From Chloroflexota bacterium (GTDB lineage: Bacteria; Chloroflexota; Anaerolineae; J102): 64,000 nucleotides of DNA. The stretch lies in the NCBI GenBank assembly GCA_029782215.1, contig JAKOVD010000142.1, positions 1 to 64,000 on the forward strand. The letters run 5' to 3'. The notes below the pieces were generated by a model. That model was not told the origin of the DNA. It did no database searches and worked only from the letters and a program-made list of their open reading frames with translations. The position numbers and the translations under genes were made by a program. Below, piece by piece: positions 17,940 to 27,739 of this stretch (its first letter is position 1; every line of letters begins with the position of its first letter).

Positions 17940-17950
17940 ATAGATTGGAA

Positions 17951-17979
17951 ACTCTACCACGCTCTCCAGCGGCTGTCAA
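17951..17979 (-). promoter_or_regulatory. Promoter of the GntR-dehydrogenase operon
   Basis: On the minus strand there is a consensus TTGACA (17974-17979), a 17-base spacer and TAGAGT (17951-17956). A perfect TATAAT at 17937-17942 lies a little downstream but has no matching -35 box. The rest of the 350-base gap to the next gene holds only this and the opposing promoter. Confidence 0.6.
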
Positions 17980-18013
17980 GTCGCGAAAGGAAGACGGATT
18001 ACCTCCGCGAGGC

Positions 18014-18043
18014 TGAAAACAGAAACCCAACTTGTGCTAAAAT
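18014..18043 (+). promoter_or_regulatory. Possible promoter of the SDR/FAH operon
   Basis: TAAAAT (18038-18043) is preceded by TGC, an extended -10 arrangement shared with other promoters in this window. The -35 is weak (TGAAAA, 18 bases away). The leader to the SDR gene would be about 165 bases. Confidence 0.4.
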
Positions 18044-18212
18044 GAGTTTCGTTCTGTTTATGGCACGTCCGCAGCATGGCAGCCCAGCGTCCTCGGGGCC
18101 AGCGAAGCTCCTGATCCTTGCCCTGACCCCTGCCAGCAACGAGATCCAGTGCGCGTTTCCTTTTCCAAGATCATCGTCCCCAAAGGGATTGCAGAATAGA
18201 GAGTGATGACCG

Positions 18213-19013
18213 ATGGAATCACGCATGCAGAGATTGCCCGGAAAAGTGGCGCTCATCACGGGCGCCAGCGGCGGCATCGGCCGCGGCCTGGCCCTGCGCT
18301 TTGCCGCCGAGGGCGCACGGGTGGGCGTGCTGGACTTGCAGCCTGAGCACTGCCAGGCCGTGGTGGCCGAAATCCAGGCCGCTGGCGGCCAGGCTCTTGC
18401 CCTGCCGGCTGACGTCAACCGGGAAGACCAGGTGGAAGGGGCTGTCGCCCGCCTGCGCCAGGCCCACGGTCCGATCGAAGTGCTGGTCAACAACGCCGCG
18501 GTCATGCCCTCGGGACGCATCCACGAAACGACGCCCCTGGACTTCGATCGCTGCGTGGCCGTCAACCTGCGCGGCGCCTTTCTCTGCTCGCGAGCGGTCC
18601 TGCCCGGCATGCTGGCACAGCGCAAAGGCAGCATCATCCACATGGCCAGCATCACCGGCATGATCGGGGTTCCCGGCATCGCCGCCTATTCCATGACCAA
18701 AGGGGCGCTGATCGCCCTGGCGCGGGCCATGTCCACCGACTACGCCCGCCTGGGTGTGCGCACCAACTGCGTATCCCCCGGCACCATCGATTCGCCCATG
18801 CTGCACGCGTTCGCTGCCCGGCAAACCAACCCCGACGCCATCCGCCGCGCCTTCGACGAAATCCACCCCATCGGCCGCGTGGGCACCATTGAAGAGGTGG
18901 CCAACGTGTTCGTCTTCCTGGCTTCGGATGAAGCCAGCTTCGTCACCGGCGCCAACTACGAGGTGGACGGCGGGCTCAGCGTCAAGGGCGAGCAGCCCCA
19001 GGACCCACAGTGA
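18213..19013 (+). CDS. SDR-family oxidoreductase
   Basis: This is a classical SDR of up to 266 residues. It has TGASGGIG near residue 17, [21 protein letters not shown], the catalytic Ser in [16 protein letters not shown] (YxxxK), and the C-terminal [12 protein letters not shown]. Two in-frame ATGs (18213 and 18225) are possible; neither has a strong ribosome site, though GAGAG lies ahead of the first. The next gene is an FAH-family keto-acid dehydratase 22 bases downstream. Together with the enolase-superfamily dehydratase and KDG kinase this suggests a sugar to sugar-acid to keto-deoxy-acid route. Confidence 0.9.
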   Translation: MESRMQRLPGKVALITGASGGIGRGLALRFAAEGARVGVLDLQPEHCQAVVAEIQAAGGQALALPADVNREDQVEGAVARLRQAHGPIEVLVNNAAVMPSGRIHETTPLDFDRCVAVNLRGAFLCSRAVLPGMLAQRKGSIIHMASITGMIGVPGIAAYSMTKGALIALARAMSTDYARLGVRTNCVSPGTIDSPMLHAFAARQTNPDAIRRAFDEIHPIGRVGTIEEVANVFVFLASDEASFVTGANYEVDGGLSVKGEQPQDPQ

Positions 19014-19035
19014 AAACCACGGAGGTGAGACCTTG

Positions 19036-19950
19036 ATGACGACCTGGCTTGTACGGTTCTTCCATCCCGAATTCGGCCAGCGGGTGGGTGTGCTGGCGAA
19101 CGATTCCGTCCATGACGTCTCGGCAGCGGTCGTCTCTGTGGGGGACTGGCTGCGGGCCTCGGCGGGGCGCGTCGAGGCCGCCATCGCCGAGCTGCAGCAT
19201 GCGGCCAGCTCCTCACCGCTCGTCTTTCCGGCGCAGCTCTTCGACCCACCGCCGCCAGAACCACAGGTGTCGTCCGGCAGCCGGCCCCATTGGCTGGCGC
19301 CTGTGGACGAGCAGGATGTGTGGGCGGCGGGCGTGACTTACGAGCGCAGCCGCCAGGCCCGCCAGGAAGAGGCTGTGGATGGCGGCGACGTGTATGCACG
19401 CGTCTATGCAGCTGCCCGGCCCGAGATCTTCTTCAAAGCGCGCGGCGGCTGGGTCGTCGGTCACCTGGGACAGGTGGGCATCCGCCATGACGCGGTCTGG
19501 TCGGTCCCCGAGCCCGAGCTGGGGCTGGTGCTCAACCCGGCGCTGGAGGTGGTGGGATTGCTGGCAGGCAATGACGTCAGCAGCCGTGACATCGAGGGCG
19601 CCAATCCCCTCTATCTCCCCCAGGCCAAGATCTACACCGCTTCGTGCAGCCTGGGTCCGGGCATCCTCCTGGGCCGGGTCACGAGCTGGCCACAGGCAGG
19701 AATCCACGTGGAGATCGAGCGCGGCGGGGCCACCGTTTTCAGCGGCGCCACCCATACCGACCGCATCCAGCGCACCATCGCCGATCTGGTGGACTACCTG
19801 GGGCGCTGCCTTGCCTTTCCCGATGGCGTCGTGCTCCTGACCGGCACGGGCGTCGTTCCCCCTGACGACTTCACATTGGCGCCGGACGACCTGGTGCGCA
19901 TTCGCATCGACGGCGTCGGCGTCCTCGAAAACACGGTCAGGGTCGTGTAG
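19036..19950 (+). CDS. FAH-family 2-keto-3-deoxy-sugar-acid dehydratase-like protein
   Basis: This 304-residue protein of the fumarylacetoacetate hydrolase fold resembles the AraD1 / 2-dehydro-3-deoxy-arabinonate dehydratase branch, which dehydrates a keto-deoxy pentonate to 2-oxoglutarate semialdehyde. Diagnostic segments are [33 protein letters not shown], the metal-binding [10 protein letters not shown] and [22 protein letters not shown] chose the ATG at 19036, ten bases after GGAGG. The longer open frame upstream lies inside the SDR gene and is rejected. Exact substrate chirality cannot be read from the sequence. Confidence 0.86.
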   Translation: MTTWLVRFFHPEFGQRVGVLANDSVHDVSAAVVSVGDWLRASAGRVEAAIAELQHAASSSPLVFPAQLFDPPPPEPQVSSGSRPHWLAPVDEQDVWAAGVTYERSRQARQEEAVDGGDVYARVYAAARPEIFFKARGGWVVGHLGQVGIRHDAVWSVPEPELGLVLNPALEVVGLLAGNDVSSRDIEGANPLYLPQAKIYTASCSLGPGILLGRVTSWPQAGIHVEIERGGATVFSGATHTDRIQRTIADLVDYLGRCLAFPDGVVLLTGTGVVPPDDFTLAPDDLVRIRIDGVGVLENTVRVV

Positions 19951-19957
19951 TTCTCAC

Positions 19958-20009
19958 GTAGTCACGACTTCAGTCGTTCACCTGACCGGACGGCTGAAGT
20001 TGTCACTAC
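19958..20009. terminator. Bidirectional hairpin between convergent genes
   Basis: Twenty-base arms (19958-19977 and 19990-20009) pair with a few mismatches around a 12-base loop. It lies between the stop of the FAH gene (plus) and the stop of the kinase gene (minus), where a two-way terminator is expected. Confidence 0.65.
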
Positions 20010-20011
20010 CA

Positions 20012-20971
20012 CTACCGCGAGATTCCCCCTCCTCCTTCCGCGAGCAGGGCGTCAAGCTCTTCCTGGTTCGTCAGCACCAGGTCTCCGGCCTGTGTCAGGG
20101 CCAGGGCTGCGAGCACGGCGCCGTAGCGCAGGCCCAGGGTCAGGTCGCCGTCGAGCCAGCCGTGGATGATTCCCGCGGCCAGAGCGTCACCCGCTCCCAG
20201 GCGGTCGACGACCGCCACCGGGTAAGCCGGTTGGCGCTGCACATGCCCGTGCTCGTAGACGATGGTCCCGGCGCCGGCGGCGGACACCACGACACAGCCA
20301 GCCCCGAACCTTCCGGCGAGCGCCGTCGCCACTTCTTCAGGCTCACCGTCGATGCCAAACAGACGCCTGGCGTCACCCTGGCTGCAGAAGAGCAGCGACG
20401 CCCCGTGGGCAAGGGCGGACAGGACGCCGGCAGCCTCGGTCTCCGGCCACAGCTTCGCCCGGTAGTTGATGTCAAAGCTGAAAGGAACGCCGGCAGCGTG
20501 CGCCCGCTGCGTGGCCTCGCTCACCAGAGCAAGGCACGAAGCCGAGAGCGCCGGCGTGATGCCGGTCAGATGCAGCAGCCTGGTGTCCAGCAAGCGCGTC
20601 CAATCCACGCGGTCGGGCGGCAACTGCGCCACGCAGGACGCCGCCCGGTCATAAATCACCTGGATGCTGCGCGGGGGCACGGCATGCTCGACGTAGTAAA
20701 CCCCCAGCCTGCCCTCTGGCTCCCAGACCACACCCGACAGATCGATCCCGACCTCCCGAAGCTGGCGCGCCACCCATTCGCCCAGGGCGTTTGCGGGTAA
20801 GGCGCTGAACCAGCCACAACGCCGGCCGAGCTGTGCCAGGACGCCGAGGAGATTGGACTCGGCGCCGCCGACAAAGGCGTCGAAATAGCCGGCACGGACC
20901 AGGCGCTCGCCAACAGGCACGCTCAAACGCAGCATTGATTCGCCAAACGCAGTGACATCGTAAGCCGGCAC
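20012..20971 (-). CDS. kdgK: PfkB-family sugar kinase, probable 2-keto-3-deoxygluconate kinase
   Basis: This 319-residue ribokinase-fold enzyme phosphorylates a keto-deoxy sugar acid with ATP. Its N terminus [14 protein letters not shown] and [15 protein letters not shown] are typical of KDG kinases. [11 protein letters not shown] is the KDG-kinase hallmark, and the catalytic anion-hole motif is [13 protein letters not shown]. The start is the GTG at 20969-20971 after GAGGAGG. It is transcribed opposite to its neighbours, only 41 bases from the divergent dehydratase gene. Its product would be the substrate of the KDPG aldolase at 33683-34336. A fructokinase role is less likely. Confidence 0.85.
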   Translation of the reverse strand: MPAYDVTAFGESMLRLSVPVGERLVRAGYFDAFVGGAESNLLGVLAQLGRRCGWFSALPANALGEWVARQLREVGIDLSGVVWEPEGRLGVYYVEHAVPPRSIQVIYDRAASCVAQLPPDRVDWTRLLDTRLLHLTGITPALSASCLALVSEATQRAHAAGVPFSFDINYRAKLWPETEAAGVLSALAHGASLLFCSQGDARRLFGIDGEPEEVATALAGRFGAGCVVVSAAGAGTIVYEHGHVQRQPAYPVAVVDRLGAGDALAAGIIHGWLDGDLTLGLRYGAVLAALALTQAGDLVLTNQEELDALLAEGGGGISR

Positions 20972-21012
20972 AGCCAGAACCTCCTCAAACAGAGCTCGTT
21001 TCCTACGATACC

Positions 21013-22224
21013 ATGAAGATCACCGCCATCGAAAGCCTGCAGTGGGAGGCCTACCCTCGCCTCCTCTTCGTGCGCGTCGACACAGACGAAGGCATCACCG
21101 GCTTGGGCGAAACCGTGGAAAAGGTCGAGGGCAGCCGGGGCGCCCTCCACGGCACTCTCGCCCCCCTGTTACTGGGGCAGGACCCGCGCGATATCGAAGG
21201 GCTGTGGCGCTTCTGCTTCGACAACATCATGTACCACGGCTACAGCGGGGCAGAGCTGCGGGCGCTGTCGGCCGTCGAGATCGCACTCTGGGATATCGTG
21301 GGCAAGCGCTACGGCATCCCGCTCTACCAGCTTCTCGGGGGACGAAGCCGCGACGAGGTTCCCATCTACAACACCTGTATTGGCTTCGGGGACATCCAGG
21401 ACTACGCCGCCTGGCGCCGCGACGACGGCGCTCACGCCGGCGACCTGGCCCGCAGCCTGCTAGCTGACGGGATCACGGCCATGAAGATCTGGCCCTTCGA
21501 TCCCTTCAGCGAGAAGTCACACGGCCAATACATCAGCCCTGCCGACATCGAAACCGGGCTGACGCCGATCAGGGCCATACGCGACGCCGTGGGCAAGGCG
21601 ATGGAGATCGGCATCGAGTGTCACTTTCGCTGGAACCGGGCCAGCGCCGAGCGCATCGCCCGCGCCCTCGAACCCTATGACATCCTCTTCATCGAAGACC
21701 CGCTGCCGGCGGTAAACCAGGACGAAATCCGCCAGCTTGCCCAGCGCACCTCCATTCCCGTCATCGGCTCGGAGCTGCTGATGACCCGGTGGCAGGTGCG
21801 CGACTGGCTGGCCAAAGGGGTCAGCCAGGTATTGATGACCGACCCGCTGTGGACAGGTGGGGTGGGCGAGACACGCAAGATGGCAGCGATGGCCGAAGCC
21901 TTTGGCATCCCCCTGGTCCTGCACAACCTGTCGGGGCCTGTCTGCCAGTCGGTCTGCCTGCACATCGGCTGCCACATCCCCAATCTCTTCTTTGTCGAAT
22001 CCTCGCGCGCCCTTTACAGGAGCTATTTCGGCCTGCTCACCGACTATGCGCCACTGCCTGTCAAGGGGCATTTCAGGCCCCTTGAAGGACCGGGGCTGGG
22101 ACTCAGCCTGCGTCCCGAAGCCCTCACCCGGCCCGATCTCACCCTGCAGCGGAGTGAAGGGAGCGGAAACGCCGTCGGGCGCCGGGCGATGGGCGACCAT
22201 TGGGAACGGGAGGTCATCCGTTGA
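21013..22224 (+). CDS. Enolase-superfamily dehydratase, mandelate racemase subgroup
   Basis: This 403-residue protein starts [24 protein letters not shown], with a capping domain (1-130) and a modified TIM barrel. Ligand positions appear as GIECHFRWN (Glu where most relatives have Asp), [16 protein letters not shown] and the His in VLHNLSGP. A Lys is present in AMKIWPFDP. It probably dehydrates an aldonate or related acid. There is no clear ribosome site before the ATG. Compared with the paralogue at 649-1827, identity is low and the metal-site variation suggests a different substrate. It is followed by a TTG-started gene overlapping its stop. Confidence 0.87.
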   Translation: MKITAIESLQWEAYPRLLFVRVDTDEGITGLGETVEKVEGSRGALHGTLAPLLLGQDPRDIEGLWRFCFDNIMYHGYSGAELRALSAVEIALWDIVGKRYGIPLYQLLGGRSRDEVPIYNTCIGFGDIQDYAAWRRDDGAHAGDLARSLLADGITAMKIWPFDPFSEKSHGQYISPADIETGLTPIRAIRDAVGKAMEIGIECHFRWNRASAERIARALEPYDILFIEDPLPAVNQDEIRQLAQRTSIPVIGSELLMTRWQVRDWLAKGVSQVLMTDPLWTGGVGETRKMAAMAEAFGIPLVLHNLSGPVCQSVCLHIGCHIPNLFFVESSRALYRSYFGLLTDYAPLPVKGHFRPLEGPGLGLSLRPEALTRPDLTLQRSEGSGNAVGRRAMGDHWEREVIR

Positions 22225-23207
22225 GCGCGAAAACAGGCCGGTGGGCGGGCGGTAGGGCCGTTCTGGCCGTCGCCGGCATGGCAGCAGTCTTCCTGCTGGC
22301 CGCCTGCCAGCCCCAGCCCCGCCCGACTCCGGCGCCCGCCACGCCCGCCACCGCGGGGAGCGTCGTCTACCACGTCCGCGAAACGCTGACCCTGGTCAAC
22401 GAGGGACCCGGCAAGCCTGCACAGCAAAATCTGTGGCTGGCGCTGGCGCCTGACGCCCCTCCCTTCCAGGAGGTGCTCAAAGTGGACATCCAGCCGCAGG
22501 GATATCGGGAGTTTAGCGACGAGAACGGCAACCGCTTTGTCGAGTTCGACTTCGCCAACATGGCGCCGGGCGCGAGCATCCCCGTCACCGTCGACTATCA
22601 GATCAGGGTGAGTCCCTATGCGCCCAGACTGGGCGCCTGCGAGGGCGACCTAATCGACGGCTATACGAAGCCAGAACTCCACATCGAATCCAACAATCCC
22701 CAGATCGTGGACCTGTCGGCCCGTCTGGCCCGGGGTCGCGCCACCGCCTGCGCCAGGCTGAGGGCGTTCTACGACTACATCGGCAGTCACCTGGTCTATA
22801 CCTACAATGGGCAGGATTGGGGCGCCCAGGCTGCCCTCGGCCCCATGGGCGCCGACTGCACCGAGTACAGCGACCTGCTCATTGCCCTCAGCCGGGCGGC
22901 CGGCATCCCCGCCCGTTATGTCGAAGGGCTGTACTTCGGATCGCAGGACAACGCCCGCACCGAGCACGCCTGGGTCGAGGTGTATCTGCCTGGCGTGGGC
23001 TGGACGCCTGTCGACCCCACCCTGGGACGCTCGTCGGTGAGCGCCGACGCCTATTTCGCCCGCCTGCCCGCCGACCACATCCTGATCACCCGTGGCCGCA
23101 GCCCCTCACCTCTGCGCGGCGGCAACTACTTCTCACATCTGTATTGGCCGGGGAACAGCACCAAGATTCGCGTCGATAACTACCACTGGTCGCTTGAACC
23201 GGAGTAG
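22221..23207 (+). CDS. Transglutaminase-like-domain lipoprotein
   Basis: This 328-residue protein starts at a TTG (22221) overlapping the previous stop (TTGA), with GGGAGG seven bases upstream. It has a signal sequence ending LLAAC (lipobox Cys29) and a Pro-rich linker. The transglutaminase-like core carries Cys in [27 protein letters not shown], His in [21 protein letters not shown] and the Asp in VDPT, so the Cys-His-Asp triad is complete. Such domains usually cleave or cross-link peptide bonds. It is exported and membrane anchored. Link to sugar metabolism is unclear and co-transcription is the only tie. Confidence 0.88.
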   Translation: MSAKTGRWAGGRAVLAVAGMAAVFLLAACQPQPRPTPAPATPATAGSVVYHVRETLTLVNEGPGKPAQQNLWLALAPDAPPFQEVLKVDIQPQGYREFSDENGNRFVEFDFANMAPGASIPVTVDYQIRVSPYAPRLGACEGDLIDGYTKPELHIESNNPQIVDLSARLARGRATACARLRAFYDYIGSHLVYTYNGQDWGAQAALGPMGADCTEYSDLLIALSRAAGIPARYVEGLYFGSQDNARTEHAWVEVYLPGVGWTPVDPTLGRSSVSADAYFARLPADHILITRGRSPSPLRGGNYFSHLYWPGNSTKIRVDNYHWSLEPE

Positions 23208-23237
23208 GGGCGACGCACGCGCGTGTGCGTCGCCCCT
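23206..23237. terminator. 13-bp hairpin between convergent genes, GGGGCGAC repeat family
   Basis: The arms AGGGGCGACGCAC (23206-23218) and GTGCGTCGCCCCT (23225-23237) are perfect with a 6-base loop, beginning inside the stop codon of the transglutaminase-like gene and ending 6 bases before the stop of the permease on the other strand. It resembles the repeat at 4629-4650. Confidence 0.7.
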
Positions 23238-23242
23238 GCATG

Positions 23243-24262
23243 CTACCGGGCCATGCGCCGGCGGATCACAGCATGCATGGCGACGGCGATAATGACGATC
23301 AAGCCGTAGATAAACTGCGTCCAGAAACCGGTCAGGCCCATTGCTACGACGGCGGCGTTGATGGCACCGATGATGTAGGAGCCCAGGAACGTACCGAAGA
23401 TGGTACCCACGCCACCAAAGACCGAGGTGCCGCCCAAGAACACCGAGGCCAGGGTCGGCAGCAAGGTGCCATCACCGAGAGATGGGAAGAAGTTGGCCAG
23501 ATAGAAGGTGGTGAGCACGCCGGCGAAGGCGGACGCCAATCCCACGAGAATGAAGGTATACACACGCGTGCGCCGCACATTCACACCCATCAATCTGGCG
23601 CTGGGTTCGTTGTCACCTATCAGGTAGATATGGGCGCCAAAGGCAGTGCGGTTGAGCAGGAACCAACATCCGATGGCGACGAAGAGCATCCAGAAGAACT
23701 GGTTGGGAATCTCCCCAATCGTTTTGCCAACCAGAACCTGGTAAAGGAAGGTCTCACGAAGCTCGCCTAACGTCTGTCCCTTACCGTTGACCAGCAACAC
23801 CGTGGCTCCCCGCCACAGAAACTGCGTGCCGATCGTGGCGACCAGGGAAGGGATGCCCAGGAAGACGACGAGGCCGCCGTTCAGCAGACCGCAGGCCACC
23901 CCCACCGCGAAGGCGGCAAGGACCCCCAGAATTGGACTTGCGGTGGCATTGTACACAAAGAGAAAGCCAACCACGCTGACGGCCATGACCGAGCCAAAGG
24001 AGAGGTCCATCTCGCCTTCGATCACAAGCATGGTCAGGGGCAGGGCGATGACACCAAAAAAGGGCACCGTGGTCAGAAAAGCCATGTAGATGCGCGAGGA
24101 AAGGAAGGTTTCCGGCGCACGCAGGGCGAAAAAGAGCCAGAGGCCCATGAAGACGGCAAATATCCCCACTTGCGTGGCATTCTTCAGCAGGAAGGACCGT
24201 AGGGTGAATTTCTGCCTGTACGCAATCACAGGCTTCTTCACGCCGTCAGCCGATGTAGACAT
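23243..24262 (-). CDS. Sugar ABC transporter permease (second importer)
   Basis: This 339-residue polytopic protein of the BPD_transp_2 family has an N-terminal cytoplasmic tail of about 35 residues and about 8-10 membrane segments. Markers are VIEGEMDLSFGSVMAVSVV, GLLNGGLVVFLGIPSLVATIGTQ, LIGDNEPSARLMGVNV and FLGGTSVFGGVGTIFGTFLG. It works with the single-domain ATPase and binding protein just upstream. The gene order binding protein, ATPase, permease resembles fructose/rhamnose-type (FrcBCA-like) importers. It is the last gene of its transcription unit. Confidence 0.95.
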   Translation of the reverse strand: MSTSADGVKKPVIAYRQKFTLRSFLLKNATQVGIFAVFMGLWLFFALRAPETFLSSRIYMAFLTTVPFFGVIALPLTMLVIEGEMDLSFGSVMAVSVVGFLFVYNATASPILGVLAAFAVGVACGLLNGGLVVFLGIPSLVATIGTQFLWRGATVLLVNGKGQTLGELRETFLYQVLVGKTIGEIPNQFFWMLFVAIGCWFLLNRTAFGAHIYLIGDNEPSARLMGVNVRRTRVYTFILVGLASAFAGVLTTFYLANFFPSLGDGTLLPTLASVFLGGTSVFGGVGTIFGTFLGSYIIGAINAAVVAMGLTGFWTQFIYGLIVIIAVAMHAVIRRRMAR

Positions 24263-24301
24263 GGTAACAGCCTCCTAAACAGGTGCGGATGCTCGCCGTG
24301 G

Positions 24302-25063
24302 TCAGTCGAGACTGCCCGTCTCGGCCACGCGATACATCTTCTCCATCAGAGCGTCCAGGCTGATGTCCTTGGTCAGGAACTCGCCTGCGATTCTGCCGCG
24401 ATCCAACACGACCACGCGATCGGCGATGGAGTGAACGTGAAAAATGTTGTGATCGATGAAGATGGCCGACTTCCCTGCCCGCTTGATCGTACGCACGAAT
24501 TCCAGCAGCTTCCGGGTTTCGCCCAACGAAAGACCCATGGTCGGCTCATCGAGAATGATGATGTCGGCGTCGAAATACAGCGCCCGCACGATGGCCACGC
24601 CTTGTTTCTCGCCACCTGAGAAGGTCATGATCGGCGTATCGGGCGTGACCGCGGTGGAAGTGAAGCCCATCGACTCGTTCATGAGCCGGTAGGTCTCTTC
24701 TCTCATCTTCTTGACATCGAGGAACCCGAAACGGTTGTTGACCTCACGACCCAGGAAAATGTTACGCCACAGAGTCTGCAGTTCCGCCAGCGCCCGTTCC
24801 TGGTAAACCGTCTCCACACCCAGGCTGCGGGCCTTGGGCACCGTGAGGTTGTCAACCTTGACGCCGTTGAAGTAGAGCTCGCCCTCGTCAGGATTGTAGT
24901 AACCGGTCATGATCTTGATCATCGTGGATTTGCCGGCGCCGTTGTCGCCAACCAGACCCACCACTTCGTTACGTCCCAAGCGGAAATCGACGTTGCGGAG
25001 CGACTGCACTTCGCCAAAATGCTTCGAAACGTTACGTAACTCCATCCGGTATTCGGCTTCCAT
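24302..25063 (-). CDS. Sugar ABC transporter ATPase, single nucleotide-binding domain
   Basis: This 253-residue FrcA-like ATPase has Walker A GDNGAGKSTM, signature FSGGEKQGVAI, Walker B IIILDEPTMGLS and the switch His in IFIDHNIFHV. Only one domain is present, unlike the two-domain ATPases of the other two importers here, so it is expected to act as a dimer. The start is the ATG at 25061-25063 with GGAGG six bases upstream. The longer open frame runs into the intergenic hairpin and is rejected. Confidence 0.94.
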   Translation of the reverse strand: MEAEYRMELRNVSKHFGEVQSLRNVDFRLGRNEVVGLVGDNGAGKSTMIKIMTGYYNPDEGELYFNGVKVDNLTVPKARSLGVETVYQERALAELQTLWRNIFLGREVNNRFGFLDVKKMREETYRLMNESMGFTSTAVTPDTPIMTFSGGEKQGVAIVRALYFDADIIILDEPTMGLSLGETRKLLEFVRTIKRAGKSAIFIDHNIFHVHSIADRVVVLDRGRIAGEFLTKDISLDALMEKMYRVAETGSLD

Positions 25064-25117
25064 AGACAACCTCCTGTGTGGCGAAGCGCACCTGGGGATG
25101 CGCTCGGACCTGGGGTG

Positions 25118-25153
25118 CGGGTGCACGCCGCCCAAACCGGCGGCGTGCACCCG
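25118..25153. terminator. 15-bp perfect hairpin between binding-protein and ATPase genes
   Basis: The arms CGGGTGCACGCCGCC (25118-25132) and GGCGGCGTGCACCCG (25139-25153) surround a 6-base loop CAAACC. It sits in the 165-base gap after the binding-protein stop and probably sets the ratio between binding protein and the membrane parts. Confidence 0.65.
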
Positions 25154-25228
25154 GAGGACACGCACCTCGGCCGGGAAAGATCGCCGTTTCGGCGCCTGCG
25201 GCCAGCCTGAAGCGCGTGCAGCGCGGGA

Positions 25229-26389
25229 CTAGCGGATCTGCTTGTCCACCAGGGCGGACAGCATATCGACGTTGTCCTTGTGGGCGAAGCCAGCGCCGGT
25301 GTCGATGTGCAGGCCCGTGAAGAGGAACTGCTTGGTCAGACAGAGCTGCAGAATAGGCAGGTAGCCCTGCAGCCACTGCTGCTGGTCGATCACCAGGTCG
25401 GTGTAGCCCTTCTTAATCGAGGCGACGGTGGCCGACGAGAGGTCGAAGCCGGCGGTGTAGACCTTCTCCGGATCCAGGTTGGCGGCTGTGAGCAGCGCCT
25501 CCTGGCTCGAGGTCAGGTTGCCGTGGTCGGTGATGATGATCTTGACGTCAGGGTTGGCCGAGGCATAGCCGACGAAGGTCGGGATGCCAGCGGCAGGATC
25601 CTTATTGGTGGCGTCGTCGATCTCGAGGTAGTCGACCTTCAATCCAGCCTTCTCCAGGCCTTCTTTCACACCACGGGTGCGCTCGCCGCGGCCGGGCTGC
25701 GCCAGCAGACCCCAGACCATGGCCTTGTCGCCGGCCTTGGCGCCGGAGCGGGCCACAGCTTCCTGGGCCAGGGCAAAGCCGGCCGAATACAGCTCGGCGC
25801 CCACGTAGCCGAAGCCGTTGCTCTTGTAGGCGGCCTCGAGCTCGGGCAGGGTGGTGTTCTGGCTGGTGATGATAATGCCGGCCTTCTCGGCCTCATCCAC
25901 CAGGGGCTTGTAGGCATTGTCACCGGGATGCCCCATGATGGCGATGCCATCGGGCTTGCGGGCAATGGACTCGCCAAGCTGGGTGACCATCTTCTCGGTA
26001 TTCCAGTCGGACCAAACGTAATTCACGTCGGCGCCGAGGTCTGCGGCAGCGGCGAGAGCGCCATTGTAGACGACGGTCTCGAAGGGGCCGCCAGGCGAGC
26101 CACCGGGGTAGAACTCGATCTTGACTCCACTGCACCATTTGCCTTCGGCGGCGGGAGCTGCGCCCTCGGTTGCGGCCGGGGCAACGGTGGGAGCTTCCGT
26201 GGCAGCAGGCGCCGCGGTGGGAGCTTCCGTAGCAGCAGGCGCCTGCGTCGGCGCCTCAGTGGCCTTGACCACCTCAGTGGCGGGCGCCTGGGTAGCGGCC
26301 GGGGCTTGGGTGGGCTGACCGCCGCACGCGGCCAACAGGGCCACCACGGCCATCAGGGCCACGATCAGGAAGAGCATGCTCTTCTTCAT
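25229..26389 (-). CDS. Sugar-binding lipoprotein of second ABC importer
   Basis: This 386-residue lipoprotein has signal MKKSMLFLIVALMAVVALLAAC (Cys22), a linker rich in ATEAPTAAP repeats to about residue 80, and one Peripla_BP_4 sugar-binding module beginning at WCSGVKIEFYPGGSPGGPFE. The segments YNGALAAAADLGADVNYVWSDWN, GIAIMGHPGD and VIDQQQWLQGYLPI are typical of this class. The start is the ATG at 26387-26389, after AAGGAG. It lies downstream of a URO-D gene and upstream of its own ATPase and permease. Confidence 0.95.
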   Translation of the reverse strand: MKKSMLFLIVALMAVVALLAACGGQPTQAPAATQAPATEVVKATEAPTQAPAATEAPTAAPAATEAPTVAPAATEGAAPAAEGKWCSGVKIEFYPGGSPGGPFETVVYNGALAAAADLGADVNYVWSDWNTEKMVTQLGESIARKPDGIAIMGHPGDNAYKPLVDEAEKAGIIITSQNTTLPELEAAYKSNGFGYVGAELYSAGFALAQEAVARSGAKAGDKAMVWGLLAQPGRGERTRGVKEGLEKAGLKVDYLEIDDATNKDPAAGIPTFVGYASANPDVKIIITDHGNLTSSQEALLTAANLDPEKVYTAGFDLSSATVASIKKGYTDLVIDQQQWLQGYLPILQLCLTKQFLFTGLHIDTGAGFAHKDNVDMLSALVDKQIR

Positions 26390-26568
26390 GTCCTTGTCTC
26401 CTTTGACGTTTGAGAAGTGTTCCAACAGTGAGTGTCAGTAGTGGGTGCAGCATTGACGCAATGATTGGCTGCACAAAGACGCTGCCGGGAAACCTAGACC
26501 ATCTACACCTCCTGAATGGGTCTTCTAGCTGTTCATTTGAGGCAACGAGAGCGAAGCCGGGCCGCCTC

Positions 26569-27669
26569 TCACGTCCACTGCTCGAGACGTTTGAGTATCG
26601 CCAGCTCCTCCTCTTCGTTTTCGGTGGCAACCCAAAGGAGCAAGCCTTCGGGTGACATCTCCGCCATGAAAGCGTCCAGCTCGTACTTGGTCAGATCGAC
26701 GATGACGGGCACCTTGCGCGCCTGCAGAGACTTGAGGAAGGGCGTCCACTGCATGATCGGCTGATCATCGCCAACCCCCTGCACCCACTGCAGAGCATGC
26801 ACTTCGGGGACGCTGAGAATGGCATCCAGGTGGCGGGCGACCCGCTTGCCGTCGACGTGAAAGACATTGTGGGTCATCGTCTTCACTTCACGCTGGAGGA
26901 TAGGCAGGCCGAATTCCACAAAGAAGGCAGGGGAGATGAGGTTCGAAAAGTCGCAACTGGGAATGTGCATGCGTCCGGGCGAGGGGATGCCCATCCAACC
27001 GATCGAATGCTGCCCATGCGCCTTGAGCTCGGCGTCGAAGCGGTCGTAGAGCAGCTCGAAGTCATCGATCGACTTGTGCGCCAGCACCCGCACCAGCTCC
27101 GGGTCATCGATCATGTCGATACAGAGCTGCTGTGGATCGCGCCAGGCGGCCACGCAGTCCAAACCGGGGTGCAGATCGGTATAGCCCACCAGGAACCTGC
27201 CCTTGCCTCGTTCGAAGGCGTGTGCGGTCAGATCGGCGAGCTTCGCGAAATACGAGTTGTTCAGGTCGAGCTGGACCTTGGCGACATCCTCCCAGGTCTG
27301 CACGAGGGGAATGGACCAGGAGGTGCTCTCCCCGTAGATCAGCTCCGAACCGTAGAACGCGGCATAGACGTCGGGGCCGAGATTGGGCCAGAACACCGGG
27401 AAGGTCTCACCATGCATCGTGCGCCCTTCGAGCCCGCGCCAGAAGACGTCTACCTGGAACTCGGCATCAAACCAGCGCTCCCGGCGCTCCTCAGGCTGCA
27501 TCCCCTCCAACTCGGCCGCAAGCTGATCGACGAAAGCGTTGTGCGCCACAAAGCGCACCGGCGGGCGATCGATGATGGCATTCTCAAACCACGCCATGAT
27601 GCGCTTTTGGGCCATCTCGGACCCAGGCATGGTATCGAGCTCGATCGGCATGGAAACCGCTTCGTACAT
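26569..27669 (-). CDS. URO-D-fold protein lacking the zinc Cys (HVDG type)
   Basis: This 366-residue URO-D-superfamily protein has, at the usual metal position near residue 271, VFHVDGKRVARHLDAI. The His remains but the Cys of HxCG is absent. VGYTDLHPGLDCVAAWRDPQQLCIDM in the middle is typical of the methyltransferase-like branch. The start ATG at 27667-27669 has GGAGG five bases upstream. It is the first gene after a promoter at 27707-27736 and precedes the second sugar importer, so it is likely co-expressed with it. Catalysis may not be methyl transfer. Confidence 0.82.
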   Translation of the reverse strand: MYEAVSMPIELDTMPGSEMAQKRIMAWFENAIIDRPPVRFVAHNAFVDQLAAELEGMQPEERRERWFDAEFQVDVFWRGLEGRTMHGETFPVFWPNLGPDVYAAFYGSELIYGESTSWSIPLVQTWEDVAKVQLDLNNSYFAKLADLTAHAFERGKGRFLVGYTDLHPGLDCVAAWRDPQQLCIDMIDDPELVRVLAHKSIDDFELLYDRFDAELKAHGQHSIGWMGIPSPGRMHIPSCDFSNLISPAFFVEFGLPILQREVKTMTHNVFHVDGKRVARHLDAILSVPEVHALQWVQGVGDDQPIMQWTPFLKSLQARKVPVIVDLTKYELDAFMAEMSPEGLLLWVATENEEEELAILKRLEQWT

Positions 27670-27706
27670 CACATCCTCCGCAGTCAACGTCGTCCTGCCC
27701 AAAGAG

Positions 27707-27736
27707 ATTCTAGCATAGCGCGCAACGGGGGTACAA
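27707..27736 (-). promoter_or_regulatory. Promoter upstream of URO-D and second ABC importer
   Basis: On the minus strand there is TTGTAC (27731-27736), an 18-base spacer, and TAGAAT (27707-27712) preceded by TGC (extended -10). The expected transcript has a leader of about 30 bases. Confidence 0.5.
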
Positions 27737-27739
27737 AGA

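Noticed and set aside
17892-18206. 104-residue open frame in the divergent gap
   Set aside because: It crosses the GntR promoter and operator, has no ribosome site, and shows no family pattern.
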